Below, in pieces: positions 26,653 to 36,014 of a DNA stretch of 64,000 nucleotides. Position numbers and translations under genes: made by a program. The notes below the pieces were generated by a model. The model was not told where the DNA came from, ran no database searches, and saw nothing but the letters and a program-made list of their open reading frames with translations. Source of the DNA: Chlorobium sp. (GTDB taxonomy: Bacteria > Bacteroidota > Chlorobiia > Chlorobiales > Chlorobiaceae); the NCBI GenBank assembly GCA_005843825.1, contig SZXX01000033.1, positions 1 through 64,000 on the forward strand. The letters are read 5' to 3'. How positions within the stretch are numbered: position 1 is the stretch's first letter; each line of letters begins with the position of its first letter.

Positions 26653-28761
26653 TTATTGTATTTGTTTACCATTTATATCTTGTCCATCAGGTTCTATGAC
26701 AAAGAGTTTCCCGTCAGCCCCTTCAACAGCAAGAATCATCCCCTCTGAAACTTCGTCACGAATGGTGCGTTCAGCAAGATTGGCAACCAGTACCACATGT
26801 TTGCCAACCATCTCTTCAGGCGTGTAATAGCGAGCAATCCCGGCAAGAACCTGTTTTGTTACAGAGCCTACCTGCAGTTGCAGCTTGAGAAGTTTTCCTG
26901 CTTTTTTAACTGTTTCAGCAGCTATAACTGTAGCAACCCGCAAGTCAACCTTTAAAAAATCATCAAAAGTGATCACAGGCTTGAACTCCATACGATCCTG
27001 TTCAGCTCCTGCTTCCCGCTTCTCTGCTTCGGCGAGCAATGCCTCAATTTTCCTGAGCTCCGGAGCGATATCGGCATCCTCGATTTTTGTAAAGAGTATT
27101 TCCGATGCGGCCCTGAGCTTATGCCCTTTCGATAGAGCAGGGCTGAGCAGAGATTGCGCGAGAGAGCTTCCCTTGGTAAAACGATCTTCGATTGAATCCT
27201 GAAATCCCAGCATCGCATAAATCCGGTTGCTGGTTTCAGGTATGACCGGATAGAGTGCAACAGCGAGCGCATGACAAAGGTTCAGTGAAAGAGCCATAGC
27301 TCTGGCCGCTGCATCGCGGTCAACCTTGATTACTTTCCATGGTTCTGATTCTGTAAGAAACCGGTTGGCGGCTCTGGCTATCTCCATGCCAAGAGAGGTC
27401 GCTTCCCTGAAGTGAAACTCTTCAAACGCCATGTCAAGCTGGCGAAGGGTATCCTGCCAGTTAATGCCAAGAGAGTCCCAATCTTCCTGGGTAGACTCAC
27501 AGGGCACCTCTCCATCAAAACGGGCATTGGTAAAATCAACCGACCGTTTGATAAAATTCCCGAGAGTATCGGCCAGCTCGCCATTCGTCCTGTTCTGATA
27601 ATCCTGCCAGCTGAAATCACTATCCTTGTTTTCAGGATAATTCATTGCAATACTGTAGCGCAGGGTATCTGCCGGAAATTTTTCAAGGAATTCACCAAGA
27701 TAGACCGCATAGTTCCTTGACTTTGAAAACTTTCTCCCTTCGAAATTCATGAACTCCGATGCGGGCACATTATCGGCAAGATTATAGCGCCCGCTCTCCA
27801 GCCCTTCGTTCCATGCCATGAGAATAGCAGGAAACATCAGCGTATGAAACACGACATTATCCTTGCCGATAAAGTGAATGAGGCGGCTTTCGGGATCCTG
27901 CCAGTACTCTTTCCAGCGATCACCCTGCCCACGTTTTTCTGCCCACTCTTTTGTAAACGAAATATATCCGAGCACGGCATCGAACCATACATAGAGCACC
28001 TTGCCTGCAGCTTCCGCCGTGTCGAGAGGCACCTTGATACCCCAGCTCAAATCACGGGTTATAGCCCGGTCGTTCAATCCCTGTTTAAGCCATGTGCGGC
28101 TGTAATTCAGCACATTCTGCCGCCAGTCATCCTCATGGCTGTCTACATACTCTTCAAGCTGTTTCTGGAAGCGCCCAAGGGGAAAATACCAGTGCATGGT
28201 TTCGCGCAACTCCGGTGTCGCATCGGAAAGCTTGCTTTTCGGGTTGATAAGTTCAAGCGGACTTAAATGAGTGCCGCACTGTTCACACTGATCACCGTTA
28301 GCCTCCCCGTTATTGCATATAGGGCAGGTACCGGTAACATAGCGATCCGAAAGAAAGCGGTCAGCTTTGCGATCAAAGAAAAGCTTTTCAGTCTTTTTGG
28401 TAAAAATTCCTTTCTTCTCAATCTCTAGAAAAAATTCCTGTGCCGTTTTATGATGAAGCTCAGAAGTTGTTCGTCCATAATAATCAAACGAAATACCACA
28501 CCGCAAGAACGCATCAACGTTCATGGCATGGTATCTATCCACAACATCCTTGGGGGAAATACCCTCTTTCTCAGCCGTAATGGTAATAGGGACACCGTGT
28601 TCATCAGAACCGCCGATATGAATGACATCCTCACCCTTGAGTCTTTTATATCGAACATAAATATCTGCAGGGAGGTAAACGCCTGCCAGGTGACCGAGAT
28701 GAACCGGTCCATTGGCGTATGGAAGCGCCGTTGTGACCAGAGTTCTTTTAAACTGAAGCAT
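26653..28761 (-). CDS. metG: Methionyl-tRNA synthetase
   Basis: Charges elongator and initiator tRNA-Met. The 702 residues include the class I HIGH-type motif in PYANGPVHLGHLAGVYLP, the zinc knuckle CPICNNGEANGDQCEQCG, and a KMSKS variant in GRKFSKSRNY. The C-terminal 110 residues (FDDFLKVDLRVATVIAAETV and onward) form the EMAP/Trbp111 tRNA-binding and dimerising domain. The start MLQFKRTLVTTALPYANGP is normal. RicT/PSP1 precedes it by 12 bases, and the initiator tRNA follows by 46, so enzyme and one substrate tRNA probably share a transcript. Confidence 0.97.
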   Translation of the reverse strand: MLQFKRTLVTTALPYANGPVHLGHLAGVYLPADIYVRYKRLKGEDVIHIGGSDEHGVPITITAEKEGISPKDVVDRYHAMNVDAFLRCGISFDYYGRTTSELHHKTAQEFFLEIEKKGIFTKKTEKLFFDRKADRFLSDRYVTGTCPICNNGEANGDQCEQCGTHLSPLELINPKSKLSDATPELRETMHWYFPLGRFQKQLEEYVDSHEDDWRQNVLNYSRTWLKQGLNDRAITRDLSWGIKVPLDTAEAAGKVLYVWFDAVLGYISFTKEWAEKRGQGDRWKEYWQDPESRLIHFIGKDNVVFHTLMFPAILMAWNEGLESGRYNLADNVPASEFMNFEGRKFSKSRNYAVYLGEFLEKFPADTLRYSIAMNYPENKDSDFSWQDYQNRTNGELADTLGNFIKRSVDFTNARFDGEVPCESTQEDWDSLGINWQDTLRQLDMAFEEFHFREATSLGMEIARAANRFLTESEPWKVIKVDRDAAARAMALSLNLCHALAVALYPVIPETSNRIYAMLGFQDSIEDRFTKGSSLAQSLLSPALSKGHKLRAASEILFTKIEDADIAPELRKIEALLAEAEKREAGAEQDRMEFKPVITFDDFLKVDLRVATVIAAETVKKAGKLLKLQLQVGSVTKQVLAGIARYYTPEEMVGKHVVLVANLAERTIRDEVSEGMILAVEGADGKLFVIEPDGQDINGKQIQ

Positions 28762-28773
28762 ACTGAAATGGAC

Positions 28774-29751
28774 CTATTTTTTTACAAACATGGCATTGAA
28801 CTTCTCAAGGGGAATCCTGCGAGTCTGATCGCTCTTCTGGTAGCGAAGGTAGACAAGGTTTTTCTGGGCATCAACATTTTCAACAACTGCAGCTCCCTCT
28901 GGAGTATTCACCCTGCTTCCTACCGGAGGAAGAGCTATCTGGGCAGCTGGCTGCGCATGACACCCCTTCTCATGTTTCGAATAACCAAGGCAGCATTTCG
29001 GGCGGTTGCATATTCCTGTGACATTAAAGGCATGGTTATCATTTCCGTTGGATTCGGAATATTGAGATTTTTCAGAAAACGGATTCGCGTGGATCTTCGG
29101 CAGCCAGCTCGAACAGCACAAAAGACAGCCGCACGGCCCAAACGCATTTGCCCTTCTGGCCTCTTCACGAGTTGTGATCTGCACCATCTGGATTCTTGCC
29201 TTGAACTCCCCTGCCAAATCACGAACAAGAGTCCTGAAATCAACGCGATGTGAGGATGTATAGTAAACCGACAGTTTCTGCTGGTCCATCCGCAACTCTA
29301 CATCAACCAGTTTCAGATCAAGTTCATGCTTTTTAATCTTGCTCTGGCAAACCTCACGAATCTCCGACTGCCGTTTTTTCAGTTCAAAAATTGCCAGATT
29401 GTCATTCTCATCGGCAATTCGCAACACCGCAGTACACTCAGTGCCATTTTTATCCAGGCCTTTCAGCTGAAACTTTTTGCGGGCAATCTGCCCTATGGAA
29501 TAAACAACGCCAAAATCATACCCGCCATCAGACTCAATAATAACCTGCATACCTATAGTGAAAGGGATACCGGTATTGTTGAGAAAAAATTCACGGCGGC
29601 AGCCCTGCAGCTCAACCTCACAGATATCATCCACAACCTCTTCAGTAACTGCCCCGTATATCGCCTCCATCTCACTATGCAGCAATTGTGAAAGCCGCAG
29701 CCTGACCTTTGCATTATCACCTAAAAGACAACTGCATATAACATTACTCAT
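28774..29751 (-). CDS. PSP1-domain protein (RicT/YaaT-like)
   Basis: A 325-residue cytoplasmic protein. The PSP1 C-terminal domain is recognised by RTLVRDLAGEFKARIQMVQI and the Cys-rich NAFGPCGCLLCCSSWLPKIH, followed by FNVTGICNRPKCCLGY. In Bacillus, RicT carries such cysteines, binds an iron-sulfur cluster in the Ric complex and affects RNA maturation by RNase Y; that function is not shown for green sulfur bacteria. A RicA or RicF partner is not visible here. The gene ends 12 bases before metG, and most likely shares its transcript. Confidence 0.87.
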   Translation of the reverse strand: MSNVICSCLLGDNAKVRLRLSQLLHSEMEAIYGAVTEEVVDDICEVELQGCRREFFLNNTGIPFTIGMQVIIESDGGYDFGVVYSIGQIARKKFQLKGLDKNGTECTAVLRIADENDNLAIFELKKRQSEIREVCQSKIKKHELDLKLVDVELRMDQQKLSVYYTSSHRVDFRTLVRDLAGEFKARIQMVQITTREEARRANAFGPCGCLLCCSSWLPKIHANPFSEKSQYSESNGNDNHAFNVTGICNRPKCCLGYSKHEKGCHAQPAAQIALPPVGSRVNTPEGAAVVENVDAQKNLVYLRYQKSDQTRRIPLEKFNAMFVKK

Positions 29752-29812
29752 AAAAGATTATGTTTTTTTAATTCTGAAACATGAAACACTACCGTTTTCC
29801 ATGTATAACTTT

Positions 29813-30577
29813 CTACCGTTTTTCAAGACCAAAAAAACGCGTAACCGCTTCCATACGCTTGTTTATTGATTCCCTTCCTTTAACCAGAGTCAGGGCTTCA
29901 TACAGCCGTCCCTTCCTGATCTTGCCACCAAGCTCGTCAAGGTGCCGCTCCGTCGTCCCCTGCATGTAAGCGGTCAGATCATCAGCATTTGAATATTCGT
30001 CCCTGGTGAGCAACCGGGGCTCCAAAAAAGAGAGTGACAGCTCAGGTTTTTGTTCACCAAGATATTCAATCCGACTGACAACTGAAACAAGGTAAATCGA
30101 AGGGGTTTTCTCAAGAACGCGCGAAACAATGGATGCTGTCCCTTTTAAAAAAAGAAGTGGCCGCTGGTCAACAGGCTCAATCTTACCCTGGGGAAAAATC
30201 CACAAGGCATTCTGTCGATCACTATCAGCTGTGATCAGCTCAGCAGCATAACGAAGCGTATCGAGCACGCTTCTCGGGCGGGACCGATCGATGGAAAAAG
30301 CACCAATACGGGTAAAAAACCGATGTTTCTTTAACTGCTGATACTCGATAATGATATGCAGGTTCTGATGAAAAAATTCTTCGGTGCATAGCTGCGACCA
30401 GAACCCGTCCCACCAGTAGGCATGGTTGGCATAAAAAATAACCGGAATACGGGGATTCATCTCCCGTACTCCGGCCTGCATAAAAACGCGTACCGAGTTA
30501 AAATACCGCTTGAACTGCCGGCGGGAATACCAGCTGAACCATAGGGTATAGAGCCTGCTCCGTCGGACTTTGAGCAT
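29813..30577 (-). CDS. PlsC-like acyltransferase
   Basis: A 254-residue acyltransferase of the lysophosphatidate/glycerol-phosphate type. The catalytic H-x4-D box is NHAYWWDGFW (residues about 51-60). The second block reads FSIDRSRPRSVLDTLRYAAE, and the third ALWIFPQGKIEPVDQRPL contains the usual FPxG-like motif. Green sulfur bacteria use such enzymes both for phospholipids and, in the CruD case, for acylating carotenoid glycosides; I cannot say which this is. The gene follows the aspartate aminotransferase gene by 6 bases on the same strand. Confidence 0.82.
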   Translation of the reverse strand: MLKVRRSRLYTLWFSWYSRRQFKRYFNSVRVFMQAGVREMNPRIPVIFYANHAYWWDGFWSQLCTEEFFHQNLHIIIEYQQLKKHRFFTRIGAFSIDRSRPRSVLDTLRYAAELITADSDRQNALWIFPQGKIEPVDQRPLLFLKGTASIVSRVLEKTPSIYLVSVVSRIEYLGEQKPELSLSFLEPRLLTRDEYSNADDLTAYMQGTTERHLDELGGKIRKGRLYEALTLVKGRESINKRMEAVTRFFGLEKR

Positions 30578-30583
30578 CCGCGC

Positions 30584-31792
30584 TTATTTGAACGCTCTCC
30601 TGATACGGTTTATCGCCTCCTCCAGCGAGGAGATTGAGGCCGCATAGGAAAGACGCAGGTTTTCAGGAGCACCGAAGGCATCTCCTGGAACTGTGGCAAC
30701 ATGATGCACTTTCAGAAGATATTCGGCAACATCTGCAGAATCCTTCATGACCACTCCGTTAAAGGTCTGGCCAAACACTCCGCTGACATCCGGGAAAATA
30801 TAAAAAGCTCCCTTCGGCAGGGCTGTTTTGAAACCGGGAATACTGTTAAGAGCCTGATACATATAATCACGACGCTTTTCAAATTCGGCACGGCGCTCTT
30901 CCACAATCCCCTGATCCCCTGTCAGAGCCGCAACAGCAGCTTTCTGGGCAATAGCATTCGGATTCGATGTTGTCTGCGACTGTATCTTGTCACAGGCATC
31001 AATAAGCCATTTCGGTCCGGCAAGATAGCCGATTCTCCAGCCGGTCATGGCATAGGTTTTCGATACGCCGTTACTGACGATAACCCAATCCTTGATAGCA
31101 GGAATCCTTGCTGGAGAAAAAGGACGGACATCGCCATAAACGATCATATCATACATTTCATCAGACACGACAAAAATCCCGCGTCCTTCAATAACCTTAA
31201 CCAGTGCACGCACCTCATCTTCACTATACACCGATCCTGTCGGATTCGATGGCGAATTGAGGACAAGCACCTTGGTTTTCGGGGTAATGGCAGCTTCAAG
31301 CTGCGCCGGAGTCATTTTATACTCATTTTCCAGCGTGGTATGGACAATAACCGGAGTAGCACTGGCGAGACGAACCATTTCGGGAAAACTCACCCAATAT
31401 GGTGCAGGAACAATCACCTCATCACCCTCCTGACAAAGCGCAAGAAAGGTATTGGCAAGAGTCTGCTTTCCTCCGTTGCTGACAATTATCTGGTTTGTTT
31501 GAAACTCCAGATCATTATCACGCCTGAACTTCGCAAGAATGGCTTGTTTAAGCTCAGGAATACCGGAATTGGTAGTATATCGGGTAAACCCTGCATTTAT
31601 GGCTGCAATAGCAGCCTGATTAACATTGTCAGGAGTTGGAAAATCCGGCTCACCTGCTGAAAGGCTGACAATATCCTTGCCTTCTGCCTTCATTGTAGCC
31701 GCAAGATTGCTGATTCGCATGGTCTGCGACTCCTGCATGCTGAGAACCCTGCGTGTCAGATATTTTTCTTCAAGAATATGCGTTGTCGACAT
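30584..31792 (-). CDS. Class I aspartate/aromatic aminotransferase
   Basis: A 402-residue PLP enzyme of the I-gamma aspartate aminotransferase type. [20 protein letters not shown] holds the PLP-binding Lys. Also present are the N-terminal [20 protein letters not shown] with [19 protein letters not shown] with the cofactor-site Asn, and YDMIVYGD. Members move the amino group between aspartate and oxaloacetate, and some also act on prephenate. It sits between coaD and the acyltransferase gene, with gaps of 24 and 6 bases, within a long minus-strand run. Confidence 0.92.
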   Translation of the reverse strand: MSTTHILEEKYLTRRVLSMQESQTMRISNLAATMKAEGKDIVSLSAGEPDFPTPDNVNQAAIAAINAGFTRYTTNSGIPELKQAILAKFRRDNDLEFQTNQIIVSNGGKQTLANTFLALCQEGDEVIVPAPYWVSFPEMVRLASATPVIVHTTLENEYKMTPAQLEAAITPKTKVLVLNSPSNPTGSVYSEDEVRALVKVIEGRGIFVVSDEMYDMIVYGDVRPFSPARIPAIKDWVIVSNGVSKTYAMTGWRIGYLAGPKWLIDACDKIQSQTTSNPNAIAQKAAVAALTGDQGIVEERRAEFEKRRDYMYQALNSIPGFKTALPKGAFYIFPDVSGVFGQTFNGVVMKDSADVAEYLLKVHHVATVPGDAFGAPENLRLSYAASISSLEEAINRIRRAFK

Positions 31793-31816
31793 TTCGAATG
31801 GTTATTAATGATTTAT

Positions 31817-32308
31817 TTATTGTTGTTCATCTCGTTTATGATGCAGCATTTCCAGAACACATGGATGCACAAATTTACTGACATCCCCACCCAGCAAAGC
31901 CACTTCCTTGATAATCGACGAAGCGACATAGGTGTATTTGACATTCGGCATCAAAAACACCGTTGTAACCTCAGGATAGAGCTGGCGGTTCAAAAGCGAC
32001 ATTTGAAACTCATACTCAAAATCCTTGACCTGCCGTACGCCCCTGACAATGGCCCTTGCGCCTAACTGTCGGGCATAATCAGCAAGAAGCCCGTCATGCA
32101 GCATCTCAACACTCACGGTGGAATAATCGGCAATAACCTCCCTGATCATTCCAAGCCTCTCTTCAGCGCTGAACAGTGCATGTTTATTACTGTTTGCCGC
32201 AATGACGACAATGACTTCCTCAAAAATATTAAGCGCACGTTCAAGGACATCGAGATGGCCATTGGTGAAGGGATCGAACGTCCCCGGGTATATGGCTTTC
32301 TGTTTCAT
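31817..32308 (-). CDS. coaD: Phosphopantetheine adenylyltransferase
   Basis: Transfers AMP to 4'-phosphopantetheine, the penultimate step to coenzyme A. The nucleotidyltransferase motif [19 protein letters not shown] is at the N-terminus, and [20 protein letters not shown] (ISSTxVRE-like) near the C-terminus. [15 protein letters not shown] is the conserved middle block. I choose ATG 32308 (MKQKAIYPG), giving 163 residues; an upstream TTG would add three. rsmD ends 16 bases upstream, the usual rsmD-coaD pair. Confidence 0.96.
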   Translation of the reverse strand: MKQKAIYPGTFDPFTNGHLDVLERALNIFEEVIVVIAANSNKHALFSAEERLGMIREVIADYSTVSVEMLHDGLLADYARQLGARAIVRGVRQVKDFEYEFQMSLLNRQLYPEVTTVFLMPNVKYTYVASSIIKEVALLGGDVSKFVHPCVLEMLHHKRDEQQ

Positions 32309-32324
32309 CGGCAGCAATAATTGT

Positions 32325-32861
32325 TCAGTGCTGAAAAAAAGTAACTCTTGTCATACCATAATCCCTGTGAAAAGAATAATACGGCGACTGCTTGAAATCA
32401 ATATGAGTACTATGCTCGATAAGCAGAAAGCCCTCTTCTGCAAGCAGTTTCCCTCCGACAATTTTTTCAATCAGCAGGTTGTAATCAGGCCAGGAATACG
32501 GTGGATCACAAAAGACAAGATCAAATGCTTCTACAGCACGACCAAGAAATGCAGAAACATCCGAATTCACAATCTTGATACGATCCTGAACACCTAACTG
32601 AAGGGTTGTAGACTTTAAAGCTTTGAGTGCATCAACATGCTGATCAACAAAACAAACAAAACCTGCACCACGGCTCAACGCCTCAAAACCAAGAGAACCG
32701 AACCCTGCAAACACATCGAGAACAGAAACCCCTTCAAAGTCTATTCTCCCCTCAAGAATATCAAACAGAGACTTTTTCACACGGCTGCTGCAGGGACGTA
32801 TTGCCTGAGACGATGAGCTCCTGATTTTGCGCCCTTTGTATGTACCCGCCAGAATCTGCAC
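32325..32861 (-). CDS. rsmD: 16S rRNA (guanine(966)-N2)-methyltransferase
   Basis: Methylates G966 of 16S rRNA. The 178 residues contain the start [13 protein letters not shown], the block [15 protein letters not shown], the SAM loop [20 protein letters not shown] and the catalytic [11 protein letters not shown] (DPPY, typical for N2-guanine and N6-adenine methylation). coaD follows after 16 bases and the transketolase N-subunit gene precedes by 15 bases, on the same strand. Confidence 0.95.
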   Translation of the reverse strand: MQILAGTYKGRKIRSSSSQAIRPCSSRVKKSLFDILEGRIDFEGVSVLDVFAGFGSLGFEALSRGAGFVCFVDQHVDALKALKSTTLQLGVQDRIKIVNSDVSAFLGRAVEAFDLVFCDPPYSWPDYNLLIEKIVGGKLLAEEGFLLIEHSTHIDFKQSPYYSFHRDYGMTRVTFFQH

Positions 32862-32876
32862 TAAATCCCTGGCAGC

Positions 32877-33788
32877 CTAAAAGTCACCGAATACGGTCTC
32901 CGTAAGGATGGCGAGTGCTTTCTCAGCATCACCCTTTGACGGCGGCTTTCCGTGCCAGTTGGACTTGTCCGGCATAGTCCCTTCAAAAAACGGAACACCT
33001 TTACCCATAATGGTTACGGCAAGCACAACCGATGGTCTTGTGCGATTTTCATCAGCCCTGATAGCTTCAACAGTACTTGCAAAATCCTCAATATCGTTTC
33101 CATCGCAATGATAGACATCCCAGCCAAATGAGCGCCACTTATCAGCAAATGGTTCAACGCGCATAATATCGTTGACCTCACCGTCGATCTGCTCATTATT
33201 GCAGTCAACAATACCGATAAGTTTTCCAAGCCCGTAATGGGAGGCACTCATGGCAGCTTCCCAGATCTGTCCTTCCTGGCACTCGCCATCTCCCATCAGA
33301 CAGAACACATCACGATCATTGCCGTCAATACGCAGGCCAAGTGCAGCTCCGACTGCAGCAGAAAGACCCTGACCCAGTGAGCCTGAAGCGATTCTGATAC
33401 CGGGAAGCCTGGCCTCGGATGTCGGATGTCCCTGCAGGTATGAGCCGATCTCGCGCAGGGAGTTCAGCTCGTTGAGAGGAAAATAGCCTGAACGGGCAAG
33501 CACACTGTACCATACGGGAGCAATGTGTCCATTGGAAAGAAAAACAAGGTCCTGATCATCACTCTGCCAGAAGTGGTGCGGATCCTTCTGAAGCACCCTG
33601 AAATAGAGCGCTGTAAAAATATCAGCCATACCAAGGGAACCTCCCGTATGACCGGAATTGGCCCTGGCAAGCATTCTGATAATATCCCGTCGTACCTGAC
33701 GGGCCATCTCATTGAGTTCATCAATGGTGGCAAGCTGAAGAAGCTCGCCTTTTTTTTCCGCAGGATACATTTTTAAGTCTTTTGCCAT
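32877..33788 (-). CDS. Transketolase, N-terminal (thiamine pyrophosphate) subunit
   Basis: The first half of a split transketolase, 303 residues. The TPP-binding motif is GDGECQEGQIWEAAMSASHY, followed by DCNNEQIDG. Also visible are RANSGHTGGSLGMADIFTAL, SNGHIAPVWYSVLA and ASGSLGQGLSAAVGAALG. It needs the C-terminal subunit, encoded at 58014-58997, to form the enzyme, which shuffles two-carbon units and makes erythrose-4-phosphate for aroG. The split form is known in archaea and many bacteria, but the halves are usually adjacent. Its start lies 74 bases after DedA on the same strand. Confidence 0.93.
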   Translation of the reverse strand: MAKDLKMYPAEKKGELLQLATIDELNEMARQVRRDIIRMLARANSGHTGGSLGMADIFTALYFRVLQKDPHHFWQSDDQDLVFLSNGHIAPVWYSVLARSGYFPLNELNSLREIGSYLQGHPTSEARLPGIRIASGSLGQGLSAAVGAALGLRIDGNDRDVFCLMGDGECQEGQIWEAAMSASHYGLGKLIGIVDCNNEQIDGEVNDIMRVEPFADKWRSFGWDVYHCDGNDIEDFASTVEAIRADENRTRPSVVLAVTIMGKGVPFFEGTMPDKSNWHGKPPSKGDAEKALAILTETVFGDF

Positions 33789-33862
33789 GGCAGGTCAACA
33801 AAATTCTCGCGAATTAATAAAAAAGGTGCAGTTTAAGGGTCGGGTGATAATAACAAAAAAAA

Positions 33863-34507
33863 TTATTCATGTTCGCGCTTTCTTTCCCTGAAAAACTTCC
33901 ATACCGAAAAAGAAAGAAGAAGAACAAATATAATCGATACTGGAACAGTGTACAGAGCTGCATAACCGCCAATCTGCTTCCAGTTGCTTCCCAGTAAAAA
34001 TCCACCGTACAGCAAGAGTACATTCCATGCGGTAGCGCTTATGGCTGCAGCAAGAAAGACTAACGGGGTTCTAAGATCCATCAACCCTGACATGACTGAA
34101 ATAACTGCCCTGGAGCCAAACAGAAAGCGGTTTACCAGCACAGCTGCATAACCATGAGCAGCAAATTTCCGGCGGAGAAGATCCATATCGGAAGGAGGGA
34201 AAAACTTATGAGCACTTTTTGACAGCCAGTTCTCAACCGATGTACCTCCCTCGGCATATAACTTCATGCCTAGATATTTACTGAGCAGATACACAACCAT
34301 GAAGCCGGCCGTCGAGCCCGCAGAAGCCCAGAATAAAGCCCCGGCAAAAGTGATCCCGCTTGAATAGATCAGATAACCTATAAAAGCAACAGGCACATCA
34401 CCAGGAATCGGCGGCACTATATTTTCAAAAAAGGCAATCAGAAAAAGAAACAGATAGATCGAAAACGGATCAGCATGCTGCAGATAAGCAATCGCAGACT
34501 CAAGCAT
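33863..34507 (-). CDS. DedA-family membrane protein
   Basis: A 214-residue inner-membrane protein of the DedA/SNARE-associated family with about five hydrophobic segments. Diagnostic are FFENIVPPIPGDVPVAFIGY (the re-entrant E-x-x-x-P-x-P-x-E/D loop) and VLVNRFLFGSRAVISVMSGL (the F/G-x-R-x2 motif in the second loop). Family members are linked to phospholipid flipping and membrane-potential maintenance. The C-terminal tail is very basic (FFRERKREHE). It lies between purC and the transketolase N-subunit gene. Confidence 0.9.
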   Translation of the reverse strand: MLESAIAYLQHADPFSIYLFLFLIAFFENIVPPIPGDVPVAFIGYLIYSSGITFAGALFWASAGSTAGFMVVYLLSKYLGMKLYAEGGTSVENWLSKSAHKFFPPSDMDLLRRKFAAHGYAAVLVNRFLFGSRAVISVMSGLMDLRTPLVFLAAAISATAWNVLLLYGGFLLGSNWKQIGGYAALYTVPVSIIFVLLLSFSVWKFFRERKREHE

Positions 34508-34537
34508 TCAACCTCCCTCTCTTCAGTAATTTCAGCC

Positions 34538-35248
34538 TCAATCGAGCTCGAGCACCCTTCTCTGAACTTCACTGTAAGCATCCTCTACACCGCCAAGGTC
34601 AAAGCGGAAACGATCCTTATCCAGTTTTTCATTGGTTTCAAGATCCCATAACCGGCAGGTATCAGGGCTTATTTCATCACCAAGAAGAATTTCGCCATTG
34701 TGCCTGCCGAACTCGAGCTTGAAATCAACAAGCTTCAGTTTTCTGTCGGCAAAAAACTTTTTGAGCACCGCATTAATAGCCTCTGCACGGTTTTTCAGCA
34801 CAGACAGCTCCTCAAGGGTTGCAACACCAAGCGCAACAGCATGAGACTCATTCATCAATGGATCATCCAGATCGTCATCCTTCAGATAGAACTCTACTAT
34901 GGGTTTTGCAAGCACAGTTCCTTCTGCAAACCCATACCGCTTTACAAGTGAACCGGCGGCAATGTTTCGCACCACAACCTCAACCTTTATAATATCAAGA
35001 TGGCGGCAAAGCATATCGCGATCAGAAAGCTTCTCGACCAGATGAGTATGAATCCCTTCATGCTCAAGGAGCGTAAAAAGCTTGCAGGAAATAGCGTTGT
35101 TCACAACACCCTTGTCTGCAATAGTGCCTTTTTTCTTGTTGTTGAAAGCAGTCGCATCATCCTTGAACTCCTGTATGACCAGGTTGCTGTCTTCCGTTAA
35201 AAAAACCTTTTTAGCCTTGCCTTCGTAAAGCTGCGTCGTCTTTTTCAT
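34538..35248 (-). CDS. purC: Phosphoribosylaminoimidazole-succinocarboxamide synthase
   Basis: Joins CAIR with aspartate in purine synthesis. The 236 residues are the short bacterial form. The N-terminal LYEGKAKKVFLTEDSNLVIQ, the block IKVEVVVRNIAAGSLVKRYG, LVDFKLEFGRHNGEILLGDE and ISPDTCRLWD are all standard. ATG 35248 is the only good start. It opens, or lies near the head of, the long minus-strand run down to metG; the gap to DedA is 30 bases. Confidence 0.97.
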   Translation of the reverse strand: MKKTTQLYEGKAKKVFLTEDSNLVIQEFKDDATAFNNKKKGTIADKGVVNNAISCKLFTLLEHEGIHTHLVEKLSDRDMLCRHLDIIKVEVVVRNIAAGSLVKRYGFAEGTVLAKPIVEFYLKDDDLDDPLMNESHAVALGVATLEELSVLKNRAEAINAVLKKFFADRKLKLVDFKLEFGRHNGEILLGDEISPDTCRLWDLETNEKLDKDRFRFDLGGVEDAYSEVQRRVLELD

Positions 35249-35322
35249 GTAAACCGATTTTATTTGTGATTTGCTATCGCGGCATGTTAACGTGTCTGGA
35301 ACCTGAAACTTCTCTCTTCAAG

Positions 35323-35721
35323 CTACCCTTCACTATCGGAAGCTGCCTGTTCAACCGCCCCGGTAAGCACAATGGTAATTTGTTCATCGGTAAGCCCCTT
35401 GTCTTTCAAAAAACTCATAAACCTGAACACCCCAAGGTCTGAAAGCATGGCTTTCGGCTGATCCTGTACACTGAGCCCTCTGGTGCGGCTGTACTCTCCG
35501 GATGTCTTGATCCAGTCATCAATGAACTGTTCCGATTTTCCGTTTTCAAGAAAAAACCCGGTCACAATCCGTTCAACGTCATCCTTTGATGGTTCCGGAT
35601 GAGCCGTAAAGAGCAACTGCATCTCTTCAGAAATCCTTGACAACACAATAACCGCCTCTTTGTCCAGGGTCTCTTCAAGGATATCTTTCGCCTGTTCCTT
35701 GACACCACTCTTCTGGGGCAT
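35323..35721 (-). CDS. Hypothetical protein, cytoplasmic and mostly helical
   Basis: I do not recognise this 132-residue protein. It is acidic, has no signal peptide or membrane segment, and looks all-helical. The C-terminal half reads like a small helical bundle with a repeated GLxxx pattern (FMSFLKDKGLTDEQITIVLT). Codon use looks like that of its neighbours. It lies 74 bases before purC on the same strand and might share its transcript. It could be lineage-specific. The ATG at 35721 (MPQKSGVKEQ) is the likely start. Confidence 0.6.
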   Translation of the reverse strand: MPQKSGVKEQAKDILEETLDKEAVIVLSRISEEMQLLFTAHPEPSKDDVERIVTGFFLENGKSEQFIDDWIKTSGEYSRTRGLSVQDQPKAMLSDLGVFRFMSFLKDKGLTDEQITIVLTGAVEQAASDSEG

Positions 35722-35849
35722 ACTGTTTTCCGGATCGTTGGATAATAAAATATTGATAGCAGAAAAATCCCGAATAAGTTACAAAGAAAAATAGCAAATA
35801 CATAAGAGATCATACGTTGTCTTTCTTCTCCTTAAATACACGGCCCGCC

Positions 35850-35862
35850 TGACAACCTGTCA
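35850..35862. promoter_or_regulatory. Inverted repeat, possible relic operator of the decayed higBA locus
   Basis: TGACA and TGTCA flank three bases. The site lies shortly before the remaining higB codons, where the operator of an intact higBA operon would be. Arms are only 5 bp, so chance is possible. Confidence 0.35.
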
Positions 35863-35887
35863 TAAAATAAAACCCCACCACACAGGG

Positions 35888-35998
35888 CAAACGTCAAGAA
35901 ATAAATACCTTTTGTGCCATGTTTTGCTAATGTATTTTCGATTTGGCACCCATAAAGCCTATGACAACATCGACCCAGCAACCATTCAGCAAGAGTAA
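35888..35998 (+). pseudogene. Remnant of a higB-type toxin gene (C-terminal end)
   Basis: In the frame ending at TAA 35996-35998 the bases read NKYLLCHVLLMYFRFGTHKA and then YDNIDPATIQQE. This resembles the C-terminus of the HigB toxin family that pairs with HTH antitoxins of the type encoded next (NKYRL..., then RFVGTHxEYDxIDAxTI in members I recall). No start codon or N-terminal half precedes it: the frame hits a stop at 35792-35794 and the codons in between do not look like HigB. The toxin appears deleted and decayed, ending 16 bases before the antitoxin ATG. Confidence 0.7.
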
Positions 35999-36014
35999 AC
36001 GAAAAGAGGTGACC

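Noticed and set aside
28450-29253. 267-codon plus-strand frame across metG and the PSP1 gene
   Set aside because: Crosses two well-supported genes antisense and has no motif.
30701-31660. 319-codon plus-strand frame opposite the aminotransferase gene
   Set aside because: Antisense shadow of a clear PLP enzyme.
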